DNA of 64,000 nt from contig JADHOR010000002.1 of NCBI GenBank assembly GCA_016778895.1, positions 1 to 64,000 of the forward strand, given 5' to 3'. Below, one piece after another: positions 37,984 to 46,799 of this stretch. The DNA comes from Candidatus Puniceispirillum sp. (GTDB lineage Bacteria > Pseudomonadota > Alphaproteobacteria > Puniceispirillales > Puniceispirillaceae). The translations under genes and the position numbers were made by a program. Within the stretch, counting starts at the first letter, position 1. Every line of letters begins with the position of its first letter. Below the pieces are notes generated by a model. It was given only the letters and a program-made list of their open reading frames with translations, did not search any database and was not told the origin of the DNA.

Positions 37984-39129
37984 CTAACCCTTTGCCAGCG
38001 CGCCTTTCAAGCTTTCGGCAATATGGACTTGCTGGGCCGCGGTAAGATACGGGTGCATTGGCAATGCCAGCACATGATTGCACAGATCTTTTGTTATCGG
38101 CAGTGCACAAGAGCTGACCGGATAATGCGCATAGGGCGGCTGGCTATGCATTGGGATTGGGTAATAAATTGCGGTTGGCACGCCGGCGTCGCCGAGCAAT
38201 TTGCTGACCGCTGCCCGATCACTGCCACGCGGAAGTCTGATCACATATTGTGCCCAGCTAGACGTTGCGCCAGCTGCAAGTGAGGGCGGTGTAACCACCC
38301 CGTCCAGCAATTCAGCATAGCGGTTGGCAACAGTCTGGCGATGCACCAGCTCATCTGCAAAAATATCCAGCTTTGCGTCCAGAACCACGGCCTGCATACT
38401 ATCAAGCCGCGCGGTCATGCCAATGCGGATATTTTCATATTTATCACGTCCCATGCCATGAACCCGACAGGATCGAATGATCTCGGCACAGCGCGCATCA
38501 TTGGTAAAAATAGCGCCGCCATCACCGTAGGCGCCGAGCGGTTTTGCCGGAAAAAAGCTAGTACAGGTAATATCAGCAAGCTGGCCGACGGGTTTGCCTT
38601 GCCAGCTGGCACCAAAGCTCTGGGCGGCATCATCAATCAGCCACAGTCCTTCCTCTCGGGCAAAGTGTCCGATTGCATCATAATTGGCTGGCTGGCCAAA
38701 CAACCCGACCCCGATGATCCCGACAACCTCAATGCCTTTACTGCGCGCCGCGGCCAGTGCATCAGGTAATTTTGCTGGATCAAGGTTAAAGCTGGTTTGG
38801 TCTATTTCGGCAAAAACCGGAATGGCGCCCATCATTGGCATGACTTCAGCGCTGGCGGCAAAGGTGAAAGACGGCACAATCACGCCCTGACCCGGTCGTA
38901 TCTCCAGACCCAAAAGCGCCAGCAATAGAGCATCAGTTCCGGACGAGCAGGAAATATTGTGCTCAACCCCGGTCCAGTCGCCAAGCCGCGCCTCCAATGC
39001 CGTGATCTCTGGCCCCATAATGTAAGCGCCGTGATCAAGTAGTTTCTGAAACCCTGCCTCTATTTTGCCGCGAATACGCGCCTGTTGGGCTTGCAGATCA
39101 ATAAACGCAATATTTATGTTTGGGTTCAT
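37984..39129 (-). CDS. DegT/DnrJ/EryC1/StrS aminotransferase, WbpE/WlbC-like
   Basis: PLP-dependent sugar-nucleotide aminotransferase, 381 aa. FIDLQAQQARIRGKIEAGFQ, GAYIMGPEI and SSGTDALLLALLG open the protein; DDAAQSFGAS precedes the PLP-lysine segment SFFPAKPLGAYGDGG. By eye it resembles Pseudomonas WbpE, which aminates UDP-3-keto-GlcNAcA, including the end YPIPMHSQPPY and LALPMHPYL. Start at the ATG at 39129; a TTG at 39147 is in frame. Follows the Gfo/Idh gene by 25 bases, the expected partner oxidising the sugar C3. The acetyltransferase (WbpD type) is not here. Confidence 0.88.
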   Translation of the reverse strand: MNPNINIAFIDLQAQQARIRGKIEAGFQKLLDHGAYIMGPEITALEARLGDWTGVEHNISCSSGTDALLLALLGLEIRPGQGVIVPSFTFAASAEVMPMMGAIPVFAEIDQTSFNLDPAKLPDALAAARSKGIEVVGIIGVGLFGQPANYDAIGHFAREEGLWLIDDAAQSFGASWQGKPVGQLADITCTSFFPAKPLGAYGDGGAIFTNDARCAEIIRSCRVHGMGRDKYENIRIGMTARLDSMQAVVLDAKLDIFADELVHRQTVANRYAELLDGVVTPPSLAAGATSSWAQYVIRLPRGSDRAAVSKLLGDAGVPTAIYYPIPMHSQPPYAHYPVSSCALPITKDLCNHVLALPMHPYLTAAQQVHIAESLKGALAKG

Positions 39130-39154
39130 TTCAATGGTATCTCGCAAAATAGGG

Positions 39155-40126
39155 TCAGGGTTTGGCAGTCATGTCGATCAATGATGATTGCATAGTGTCA
39201 AGAACTTGCTGAACGGTCATCGCTTTGGCAATATCGGTTGGCGCTGCAGACCCGGTTTCACAACAGCGGATAAAGGCGCGCATTTCATCTTTCAGCGGTT
39301 CAGCTTCGGCAATTGGTAGGGCAACTGGGCTGGCACGGTTGATCAAGAAATGTTCGCCATCAAGGCGTATCTGATCTTGATAGAGTGTCAGTTTTTCCGG
39401 CCATGGCTTAGTATCGTCAAACACCAGTGATCCGGCACTGCCGATAACGGTCAGGCGATGTTCCTTGAACGGGCTTAGCCAGCTGGTCTGCATGCCAGCT
39501 GAAACGCCATTTTCGAACCCCAGATAACTGCTAAGAAAATCGACCACACCAGCCGTCATATGGCTTGCACCGGCACAGTGTATTTTCTTTGGAACAGTGC
39601 CGACCAGCGCCAGTATCAATGATAAATCATGCGGGCACAGGTCAAACAATACTGACTCGGTGTTACGAATACGCCCCATTGCCAGCCGGTTTGCCTGTAT
39701 ATGACGCAGGCTGCCAATCGCACCACCAGCAACCTGTTTTTGTAATTCGATAAAGGCCGCGTGATAGCGGATCAAATGCCCGACCATAACCTGTTTTTTG
39801 GCAGCGATGGCGGCGTCTTGGATTGACCTTGCTCCAGCCAAGGTCAGCGATAATGGCTTTTCGACATAGATATGCTTGCCAGCTGCCAGGCCGTCTATTG
39901 CCAACGCATCATGACTGGGTGCAGCCGTGGCAATAACAATCCCATCAATGGTTTCATCATTGATCAGCGCGTCAACTGCCATTGGTGTGACGGCAAAGGC
40001 TGACGCAAAATCGATGGAAGAGTCAGTATTTTGGTCGGCGACCGCTGCCAGAACGTCTAGCTGGGCAAGGTTGCGGGCTAAATTCCGGCCCCACATTCCG
40101 CATCCGATAAGACCTATTTTTGTCAT
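39155..40126 (-). CDS. Gfo/Idh/MocA-family oxidoreductase, probable WbpB-like partner
   Basis: NAD(P)-dependent sugar dehydrogenase, about 323 aa from the ATG at 40126 (a GTG at 40144 is an alternative start with AAGG upstream). N-terminal TKIGLIGCGMWGRNLARNLA is the dinucleotide fold, AAPSHDALAIDGLAAGKHIYVEKPLSL the family signature with the EKP Lys, and LFDLCPHDLSLIL has the catalytic-type Asp/His. Probably an operon with the aminotransferase downstream, together converting a UDP-sugar to a 3-amino form for surface glycans. The substrate is inferred. Confidence 0.87.
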   Translation of the reverse strand: MTKIGLIGCGMWGRNLARNLAQLDVLAAVADQNTDSSIDFASAFAVTPMAVDALINDETIDGIVIATAAPSHDALAIDGLAAGKHIYVEKPLSLTLAGARSIQDAAIAAKKQVMVGHLIRYHAAFIELQKQVAGGAIGSLRHIQANRLAMGRIRNTESVLFDLCPHDLSLILALVGTVPKKIHCAGASHMTAGVVDFLSSYLGFENGVSAGMQTSWLSPFKEHRLTVIGSAGSLVFDDTKPWPEKLTLYQDQIRLDGEHFLINRASPVALPIAEAEPLKDEMRAFIRCCETGSAAPTDIAKAMTVQQVLDTMQSSLIDMTAKP

Positions 40127-40390
40127 CGCTTGATTTTCAATCACCTTGATGCGTATTAATTGCGTTAATTTGTGTCTTAATATGAGCGACGATTCGCGTC
40201 AATCGTTGCATTTCGTTACATTTTTCACAAAGCAGGTGCAGATTATGCTGGCCTAATCCGACATCGCTATGGGTACGGTGAGGTAATGGCCTTGCAGTGC
40301 GGCGGTCATCCCGCTAGAAAGAGGCGTGGTCAGAGAGTGGCCAGACCCGGTTATTTCAGTCGGCTTTATCTAGTTCATCAGGGCCTTAAA

Positions 40391-40909
40391 ATGGACGCAT
40401 CATCACAATTCAAAGACAGTTTACCAACAACACCAAAATCGCTCCTGGCGGTTCTTGATAGTCTGGCGATTGACTATGTTACGCATCATCACCCTCCATT
40501 ACGAACGGTTGAAGACGCGAAGGCGCATCGCGGTGATATGCCCGGCACCCACATCAAGAATCTTTTCCTCCGCGATCGAAAAAAGCGGAATTTTCTCCTT
40601 GTTGCGCAAGAGGACCGGATAATTGATCTGAAAACGCTTGAGCACAGCATTGGCTGTGACCGGTTGTCATTTGGTAGCGCTGACCGTTTATTTGAAATGC
40701 TGGGAGTGCGACCGGGCGCGGTCAGTCCGTTAACGCTGATCAATGATTCTGATCACAAGGTTGCGCTGCTTCTCGACACGGCGCTTCGGGATGGCGGGAG
40801 GGTTTACGCACACCCTCTGGTTAACGACATGACGGTTGGAATCACCGGGCCTGCACTTTTAACGTTTTTTGCCCATACCGGTCATCAGCCGCAATGGCTT
40901 GACCTATAA
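40391..40909 (+). CDS. Prolyl-tRNA editing (ProX/YbaK-type) deacylase
   Basis: Free-standing editing domain that hydrolyses mischarged tRNA-Pro (Ala- or other aminoacyl). 172 aa from the ATG at 40391 with AGGG seven bases upstream; the open frame extends 35 codons further but without similarity. Marks are HHPPLRTVEDAKAHRGDMPG, HIKNLFLRDRKKRNFLLVAQ with the conserved Lys, LSFGSADRLFEMLGVRPGAV and VYAHPLVNDMTVGI. Matches the PrdX/ProXp group; which amino acid it edits is not certain. Divergent from the Gfo/Idh gene. Confidence 0.9.
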   Translation: MDASSQFKDSLPTTPKSLLAVLDSLAIDYVTHHHPPLRTVEDAKAHRGDMPGTHIKNLFLRDRKKRNFLLVAQEDRIIDLKTLEHSIGCDRLSFGSADRLFEMLGVRPGAVSPLTLINDSDHKVALLLDTALRDGGRVYAHPLVNDMTVGITGPALLTFFAHTGHQPQWLDL

Positions 40910-41007
40910 TCATGCATAACTATTGGTGTCCAAAGCACCTCTTGTTTCGGTATATTTTATGATTACATCAAGACGGTGAAAACTGGGTCTGCCAACCGAC
41001 TGGCCAC

Positions 41008-41079
41008 CAGACTGTGATCATTTCGGGTTTTGTATAAATTCTGGTTCTGGTCATTTAGGGTCAGAGTGATCACTGTCTG
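41008..41079 (+). promoter_or_regulatory. Long-range inverted repeat around a possible -10 box upstream of cnoX
   Basis: CAGACTGTGATCA (41008-41020) and TGATCACTGTCTG (41067-41079) are complementary at 12 of 13 positions with 46 bases between. The second arm contains a perfect palindrome AGTGATCACT (41065-41074). TATAAA at 41033-41038 between the arms could be a -10 box. Could be two operator sites or an RNA structure in the leader. Confidence 0.45.
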
Positions 41080-41111
41080 ACACCGGCAATTTAAAAAGGT
41101 TTAGAAAGAAG

Positions 41112-42014
41112 ATGGAACAGCTTATTGTGGCGGGCGCTGATACAGCGCCAATTGATGTTGATATGAAGAACTTCATGGCTGAGGTCATTGATGGATCAGC
41201 GACGGTTCCGATCATTGTGCAATTCTGGGCACCGTGGTGCGGGCCATGCAAGCAGCTTGGCCCAATATTGGAAAAAACCGTTGCCGCCGCAAAGGGCAAA
41301 GTCAAGATGGTGCGAATCAATATTGATGAAAACCAGCAGATTGCCCAACAGATGCGGGTCCAGTCAGTGCCGACAGTATATGGGTTTTTTAACGGGCAAC
41401 CAGTTGACGGATTTGCCGGTGCGCAGCCTGAATCAACGGTTAAACAATTCATTGACAAGCTGGCCGCCACAGGCGGCAGCGGGCCAGATATTGCGGCCAT
41501 GATCGAGACCGCAAGCAAGCTTTTTGAAACGCAGGATTATGATGCGGCAATGGCGCAATATCAGGAAATCATGGCGGCTGATCCGGAGTCGCCGGACGGG
41601 CTGGCAGGTATGATCCGCTGTATGGTCGGGATGAAGGATATTGATGGCGCGCGTGAAATTGTCGACCAGCTGGACGAAGATTTTCGCAACAAGCCGTCAA
41701 TGGTGATTGCCATCGAGACCTTGGAGCTTGCGGAAAAGGCAGCGGGTGCGGTCGGCGGTTTAGCCGAAGCCAAGGCGGCAGTTGATGCTAATCCAAACGA
41801 TCTTGCCGCGCGGCAGGATCTGGCGATGGCGTTATTTGCGGTTGGTGAGCAGGCGGCATCAATGAATCAGCTTTTGGAGTCAATCCGCATTGACCGAAGC
41901 TGGAACGACGAGGCGGCGCGGACACAGCTATTAGAATTTTTCAAAACACTTGGTCCGGCAAACCCTGATGTGATGACGGCGCGGCGCCAGTTATCGACGA
42001 TCTTGTTTGCATAG
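41112..42014 (+). CDS. cnoX: Thioredoxin-TPR chaperedoxin CnoX
   Basis: Cytoplasmic holdase that guards proteins under oxidative stress and hands them to chaperones. 300 aa: an N-terminal thioredoxin domain with WCGPC at 42-46 (VQFWAPWCGPCKQLGP) and VQSVPTVYGFFNGQPVDG, then TPR-like helices from about residue 130 (QDYDAAMAQYQEIMAADPES) and the CnoX-specific C-terminus. E. coli CnoX has SQHC in place of the Cys pair; this one keeps both cysteines, like Caulobacter CnoX, so it should be redox-active. Starts the cluster cnoX, Lon-N protein, Trm112-like, DUF971. Confidence 0.93.
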   Translation: MEQLIVAGADTAPIDVDMKNFMAEVIDGSATVPIIVQFWAPWCGPCKQLGPILEKTVAAAKGKVKMVRINIDENQQIAQQMRVQSVPTVYGFFNGQPVDGFAGAQPESTVKQFIDKLAATGGSGPDIAAMIETASKLFETQDYDAAMAQYQEIMAADPESPDGLAGMIRCMVGMKDIDGAREIVDQLDEDFRNKPSMVIAIETLELAEKAAGAVGGLAEAKAAVDANPNDLAARQDLAMALFAVGEQAASMNQLLESIRIDRSWNDEAARTQLLEFFKTLGPANPDVMTARRQLSTILFA

Positions 42015-42131
42015 AAAGGCTTTCAAAGCGGGCTGGCAAACTTCAAAAAACGTTAACGGCAGTCATATTGTGATCGTCAGGGCATCATGCCAAAAAGAGA
42101 CTGGCCCGATAGATTTTTGTAAGGAGTGATT

Positions 42132-42800
42132 ATGGCAGGTGGTATTTTTGATCCGGAATTTGACCAGCTTCCGATGCGCATTCCCATTTTTCCGTTACCA
42201 AGCGCATTGCTGCTTCCAGGGGGGCAATTACCGTTGAATATTTTCGAGTCGCGCTATTTGGCGATGGTAAAACACGCAATGGCAACCCCGACCAGGTTAA
42301 TCGGCATGGTGCAACCGCGCGACCATGCAGACGATGCATCGGCTGAAGAGCCGACGCTGTTTGAGACTGGCTGTGCCGGACGCGTGTCGTTTTTTCAGGA
42401 AAGCGATGATGGCCGTTTTGTCATTGCGCTAAATGGTGTTTGTCGGTTTCACTGGCTTGATCAGCAACTCGATCCAAACGGTTTTCTGGTTGCCGATGTT
42501 GATTGGCGGCCTTTTGCCAATGATTTGCGTATTGATGTTAGCGCGCTTGATCGCGACCCGCTGATGGATGTGCTACGGCGCTATTTCGATCTGAAGGGGT
42601 TCGAGACGGACTGGACGCAGATTGAAAACTCGGATAATCATCAGCTATTGGCGACCTTATCCATGGTCTGTCCGTTTGAAGTTGCCGAAAAACAGGCGCT
42701 TTTAGAGGCGGATTCAATGGCATCTCGCGCCGATTTATTGATCGCCATGATGGAAATGGCAATCCATGATGAAACCGGAGGAAATGATGCAAGACACTGA
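42132..42800 (+). CDS. Lon N-terminal (LON substrate-binding) domain protein
   Basis: 222 aa from the ATG at 42132, AAGGAG five bases upstream. Only the Lon substrate-recognition domain is present, starting [20 protein letters not shown], then [11 protein letters not shown] and GVCRFHWLD; there is no AAA+ or protease part, and this is the normal form of the stand-alone family. Function is unknown; peptide binding is inferred from Lon. Conserved beside cnoX in alphaproteobacteria. Overlaps the next gene by 14 bases. Confidence 0.9.
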   Translation: MAGGIFDPEFDQLPMRIPIFPLPSALLLPGGQLPLNIFESRYLAMVKHAMATPTRLIGMVQPRDHADDASAEEPTLFETGCAGRVSFFQESDDGRFVIALNGVCRFHWLDQQLDPNGFLVADVDWRPFANDLRIDVSALDRDPLMDVLRRYFDLKGFETDWTQIENSDNHQLLATLSMVCPFEVAEKQALLEADSMASRADLLIAMMEMAIHDETGGNDARH

Positions 42801-42990
42801 TCGGGCGGCTAGCTATGAGGTCGATCCGCGCCTTTTGGAAGTGTTGGTTTGTCCTTTGACGCGTGGCCCTCTGGTTTATGATCGCGCCAATAACGAATTA
42901 ATCAGCCATCAGGCGCGTAAGGCTTATCCGGTGCGCGCCGGTGTGCCGATCATGCTTGCTGATGAGGCCCGCGACCTTTGCGATGACTAG
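42787..42990 (+). CDS. Trm112/UPF0434-family small protein
   Basis: 67 aa. Start at the ATG at 42787 because GGAGG lies five bases upstream, inside the end of the preceding gene; ATGs at 42766, 42769 and 42784 are too far from or too close to it. [34 protein letters not shown] and LADEAR are the whole family signature (YcaR). Eukaryotic Trm112 activates methyltransferases; the bacterial role is less clear. Confidence 0.92.
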   Translation: MQDTDRAASYEVDPRLLEVLVCPLTRGPLVYDRANNELISHQARKAYPVRAGVPIMLADEARDLCDD

Positions 42991-43053
42991 GCCAACTGCC
43001 CGCTTTATCGTGAACCAACTCTCTTGTGACCCAACTCTTGGATTTTGATCGCT

Positions 43054-43443
43054 ATGAATGATTCGACCGAGCCGCCGACAGCCCAAGCGCAAGATGTTTG
43101 GCCGGAAGAAATCCGCCTGTCCAAAGCCAAGGATAGTCTTGAAATCCGCTTTGATGATGGGGCTCAATTTTCCTTGTCGGCTGAATTATTACGGGTCGAG
43201 TCGCCTTCGGCTGAAGTGCAGGGGCATGGTGCCGGCCAGAAAACCACACCTTCGGGAAAGCAGAGTGTTTTAATAAGCAGCATTGAGCCTGTTGGTAATT
43301 ATGCCATCCGGATTGGTTTTAGCGATGGCCATAATACCGGCCTGTTCAGCTGGCCTCTGCTGTATGATTATGCGCTTCGACAAGATCAGCTGATGGGTGA
43401 TTATCTGTCGCGGCTTGAGGCGGCGGGTGTGCGCCGCAATTAG
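43054..43443 (+). CDS. DUF971-domain protein
   Basis: 129 aa from the ATG at 43054. One domain shared with the N-terminus of gamma-butyrobetaine hydroxylase and with the C-terminus of some Mrp/HCF101 Fe-S carrier proteins: PEEIRLSKAKDSLEIRFDDG, FSLSAELLRVESPSAEVQGH, ISSIEPVGNYAIRIGFSDGH and FSWPLLYDYA. Stand-alone bacterial versions are uncharacterised; a link to iron-sulfur proteins is only suggested by the fusions. Convergent with the UbiH-family gene. Confidence 0.88.
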   Translation: MNDSTEPPTAQAQDVWPEEIRLSKAKDSLEIRFDDGAQFSLSAELLRVESPSAEVQGHGAGQKTTPSGKQSVLISSIEPVGNYAIRIGFSDGHNTGLFSWPLLYDYALRQDQLMGDYLSRLEAAGVRRN

Positions 43444-43457
43444 CACCCAGTGGCCGA

Positions 43458-44708
43458 TCAGGGCAGACGCCCCTCCAGCAGATTTGCCCGCGCCAAATGA
43501 CCGCCCATGGCACTCTTCTGAAACAAGGTTTTTACCGGACTGTTATTCACCAGACCCATACCAGCGCCAGCGACTTTGGCGAGTGCTGGCTGGAATGACA
43601 TCAGCTGGTTTAACCCACTGGTCATTGCCGCCATTGCCGTAACTTCGAGTTTGCGCCCCGCAAGGTAATCACTTTCAACCGAGCGGTGAGCGGCGCTAAG
43701 ACCGCGTGAACTGGCCCGCGCCAGACAATCGGCAAGCACCGCTGCATCGCCAAGCGCAAGGTTATATCCCTGACCGGCAAGCGGGTGGATCGCGTGGCTG
43801 GCATCACCGGCCAGTACCAGATGATTGCTCGTCATCTGACGTGTGATGGTTGGCCTTAGCGGCCAGCAAAGGCGGGCGCTATCAAGTTGTAATCCGCCAA
43901 GCGCGTCACCGAACGCAGCCAGTAAAAGACTGGCAAATTCGGTTTCATCAACCGCCAAAATTCGGCTTGCCTGTTCTTTCGGCAAGGTCCAGACCAGCGA
44001 TGCCCGATGCGGGCCATAAGGCATCAACGCCAATGGCCCAGTTGGCAAAAACCGCTGATAGGCAGTATCACCATGACCGCGTTCTAGCGTTACATTCGCA
44101 ACGATTGCGCTCTGGCGATGTGCCTCGGCAAAGGTTCGGATACCAGCATAATCGCGCAATTTACTGGCCACCCCATCACAAGCAACAATCAGTTGCGCGG
44201 TAAGCTCCGGCCGATTGGCAAATTGCAGCCTGGCAAGATCGCCTGCCCCGTCAAAATTACTGACCTCGGCATTATATATCGGCGTGATGGGGCGCGTTTC
44301 CATAACTCGATAAAGCGCGTCAAGAAGCTGCTCATTGCCCACAACATAGGCCATTGGCTGGTGTGCATGATGCCAATCAAGGGTAAATTCAAGACGGCGG
44401 CGACGTCCCAGACCGACGGTGCTGGGCAGGCCATTGGCAATCTTGATGCGGGTGATTGGCGTTGCGTGCTCCGCAAGATACTGCCAGACGCCTAGCGCCT
44501 CGAACATTGCTTTGCCAGCGGCGTGAATTGTCGTTGTCCGAAGGTCAGGACTGGCGGTTTTGGTGCGGCCTAGGTGGGCGCGATCAATTAGCGCAATTGC
44601 TGGTAGATCTGCCGTTCCATAGCCGCCATGAGACAGCGCGATCGCCATCATGACACCGGTTAGTCCGCCGCCAACCACAATGATCTCATAATGCTGCGTT
44701 GCGGTCAT
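43458..44708 (-). CDS. UbiH/UbiF/COQ6-family FAD hydroxylase (ubiquinone biosynthesis)
   Basis: FAD monooxygenase hydroxylating the ubiquinone ring, 416 aa. N-terminal IIVVGGGLTGVMMAIALSHG binds FAD, IVACDGVASKLRDYAG is the DG motif, and LVLAGDASHAIHPLAGQGYNL the GD motif, all in family order. Which ring position it oxidises (UbiH, UbiI, UbiL, UbiM types) cannot be told by eye. Its ATG shares a base with the gmhB stop (TAATG), so it is cotranslated after gmhB. Confidence 0.92.
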   Translation of the reverse strand: MTATQHYEIIVVGGGLTGVMMAIALSHGGYGTADLPAIALIDRAHLGRTKTASPDLRTTTIHAAGKAMFEALGVWQYLAEHATPITRIKIANGLPSTVGLGRRRRLEFTLDWHHAHQPMAYVVGNEQLLDALYRVMETRPITPIYNAEVSNFDGAGDLARLQFANRPELTAQLIVACDGVASKLRDYAGIRTFAEAHRQSAIVANVTLERGHGDTAYQRFLPTGPLALMPYGPHRASLVWTLPKEQASRILAVDETEFASLLLAAFGDALGGLQLDSARLCWPLRPTITRQMTSNHLVLAGDASHAIHPLAGQGYNLALGDAAVLADCLARASSRGLSAAHRSVESDYLAGRKLEVTAMAAMTSGLNQLMSFQPALAKVAGAGMGLVNNSPVKTLFQKSAMGGHLARANLLEGRLP

Positions 44709-45241
44709 TATTGGCTCCTAGTTGGCGCGGCAAAATGCTGGGACAGCACTTCTTTTGCAAGCTGATCTAGATCGTCACCGGTAAAAAGATAAGCATTCAT
44801 GCCGGCGCGTTTCCCGGCTTCGACATCGCTGTCACGATCACCGATCATTACCGATGCAGCGAGATCAATCGCCCATTTTTCTGCCAGATCAAATAACAGG
44901 CCCGGCTCAGGTTTGCGGCAGCGGCAATGCGCCGCCATTGCCGGATCCGGAGCTAGCGGGTGATGTGGGCAAAAGGCGATATCAGTTATGGCGCCGCCCA
45001 CCTTGCTGGCCGCGTCAATCAGGTGATTATTGAATGCGTGCATATCAGCTTCGGTAAAAATACCGCGGCCGATGCCGCCCTGATTGGTTACAATGAATAC
45101 ATGCAATCCGGCCTGATGAAACCTTTTTAGCGCCGCCGCCGCCCCGGTTATCCAAGCAAATTTTTCAATCTCGTAAATATAGCCATCATCGCGGATCAGC
45201 GTATCGTCACGATCAAGAAAGATAGCTGGCTTTAGCGACAT
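44708..45241 (-). CDS. gmhB: D-glycero-D-manno-heptose-1,7-bisphosphate 7-phosphatase (GmhB type)
   Basis: HAD-family phosphatase of the ADP-heptose (LPS core) pathway or the related histidinol-phosphatase class. 177 aa from the ATG at 45241; a GTG at 45283 is in frame. HAD motif I FLDRDDTLIRDDGYI, motif II VTNQGGIGRG, the zinc loop CPHHPLAP...HCRCRKPEP with its Cys/His ligands, and motif IV MIGDRDSDVEAG. The other heptose genes are absent from the window. Oddly paired with a ubiquinone-type hydroxylase. Confidence 0.9.
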   Translation of the reverse strand: MSLKPAIFLDRDDTLIRDDGYIYEIEKFAWITGAAAALKRFHQAGLHVFIVTNQGGIGRGIFTEADMHAFNNHLIDAASKVGGAITDIAFCPHHPLAPDPAMAAHCRCRKPEPGLLFDLAEKWAIDLAASVMIGDRDSDVEAGKRAGMNAYLFTGDDLDQLAKEVLSQHFAAPTRSQ

Positions 45242-45483
45242 CGAAAGATGATCCCTTTTATGATGATTTGGCGCGGCGTTCACAGCCCAGCTTTGGGTAT
45301 TAACCTGGGTCGTCTATCGAGCTTTCCGCAGTTTACTAGAATTGGCCCAATTTGCTAGTGAGTAACATCATCGCAGCCATTGCCCCGACGCATAGCATGC
45401 GCTACCAATGACTGCGAAATAATTGAATTGGCGGAAATGTCCGATTTCTGATATCCCAATTTTTAATATGGTGAAGAAAACCC

Positions 45484-46689
45484 ATGAAACTTAATCCAGC
45501 GCACGCCATTTTTGATGGCAATATGTTTGTCCAGCTTCGTGGGTTACTCGATCCGATAACTCCGCCCGCCGGTCTGCGCATCTTGGATATGTCAATCGGT
45601 GAGCCACAGCAGCCGCCTGCCAAATTGCTGATCGAGAGTGTCGCGCGGCATAATGACGAATGGCAATTCTATCCAAAGGCGACGGGCAGTCAGCGCTATA
45701 CCGCGGCGGTTGAGGGCTATATTGCGCGGCGCTGGCCGGAGGCTGCCGGCCTTGCTGATGCCAGCCAGATTATTCCGGTTCCAGGAACGCGCGAACCCTT
45801 GCATTTTCTTGGTCACCTTGTGCATGGCAGCAAACCCAATGCCGCAGCGCTTGTGACCAATCCGTTCTATCATGCGTGGCGTGCGGGTGCGCTGGCTAGT
45901 GGCGGTGAAACCATTTGGCTAAACAGTGGTGCGAACCATAATTTTCTGCCTGATCTTGAGGCAATTAGCGCCGCTGATCTTGATCGGGCCTGTATTTTGT
46001 ATCTTTGCAGCCCGACAAATCCGCAAGGTAGCGTCATGGATATGGATTATCTTGTTGCGGCGCTGCGTCTTGCCCGCAAGCATGATTTTCTGTTGGTGAT
46101 GGATGAGTGTTATGCCGATATCTGGCGCGGCAATCCGCCTATTGGCTTGATGCAGGCTGCCGCATTTGTGGCAAAAACGGATGGGATTAGTGGTGATGCT
46201 GATCCGCTAGCAAACATGGTGGCGCTGAATTCCCTCTCGAAACGCTCTGGCGCGGCTGGTCTTCGTGCTGGCTTTATGGTTGGTGACAGGCAGGTGGTGG
46301 CACAATATCTGAAACTTGTTGGCAATGGTGGCTCACTGGTACCATCGCCGCTTTTGGCGGTGGCAGCAGACCTATATAATGATGATGCGCACGTCGCCGA
46401 AATCCGGGCTTATTATGATGAAAACTTCGCGCTAGTCGAAAAGCATCTTGGCATTGCCCCGCCAGCGGGCGGCTTTTTTCTCTGGCTAAAAGTTGATGAT
46501 GATATTGGATTTGTCAAAAGGCTGATGGGTGAACAGGCAGTGCGCGCCGTGCCCGGGTCGTTCATGGGGTTGGCATCAGAAGATGGTAATCCGGGGGCGG
46601 GCTATGTGAGGCTGGCGCTGGTGCATGATTCGCATAGCACCGACGAGGCGTTGGCGCGTGTGGCAAAAATTTATAAACGCCACGCATGA
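45484..46689 (+). CDS. dapC: Class I/II aminotransferase, succinyldiaminopimelate transaminase (DapC) type
   Basis: PLP enzyme of the lysine/DAP pathway, 401 aa. LDMSIGEPQQPPAKLLIESV near the N-terminus, PVPGTREPLHFLGHL, ILYLCSPTNPQGSVM, LLVMDECYADIWRG with the PLP Asp/Tyr, and the Schiff-base lysine in LNSLSKRSGAAGLRAGFM. Fits the alphaproteobacterial DapC group. Heads the plus-strand run that also includes dapF, another DAP-pathway gene, about 5 kb away. No good boxes seen upstream in the ~240-base gap. Confidence 0.88.
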   Translation: MKLNPAHAIFDGNMFVQLRGLLDPITPPAGLRILDMSIGEPQQPPAKLLIESVARHNDEWQFYPKATGSQRYTAAVEGYIARRWPEAAGLADASQIIPVPGTREPLHFLGHLVHGSKPNAAALVTNPFYHAWRAGALASGGETIWLNSGANHNFLPDLEAISAADLDRACILYLCSPTNPQGSVMDMDYLVAALRLARKHDFLLVMDECYADIWRGNPPIGLMQAAAFVAKTDGISGDADPLANMVALNSLSKRSGAAGLRAGFMVGDRQVVAQYLKLVGNGGSLVPSPLLAVAADLYNDDAHVAEIRAYYDENFALVEKHLGIAPPAGGFFLWLKVDDDIGFVKRLMGEQAVRAVPGSFMGLASEDGNPGAGYVRLALVHDSHSTDEALARVAKIYKRHA

Positions 46690-46799
46690 GCGTAATCGTC
46701 CCGCGGTGACGATAATCTGTGAGCCATGATTTATGAAGAAACATCATCACCTGGCCAATGCCTAGATTGCCGGACCAATTTACCCTATAAAGGACAATG

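Noticed and set aside
40150-40185. Several TTAA motifs upstream of the Gfo/Idh gene, suggestive of a CtrA box
   Set aside because: Spacings between TTAA pairs are 5 and 8 bases, not the 7 of the CtrA consensus, and the region is simply AT-rich.
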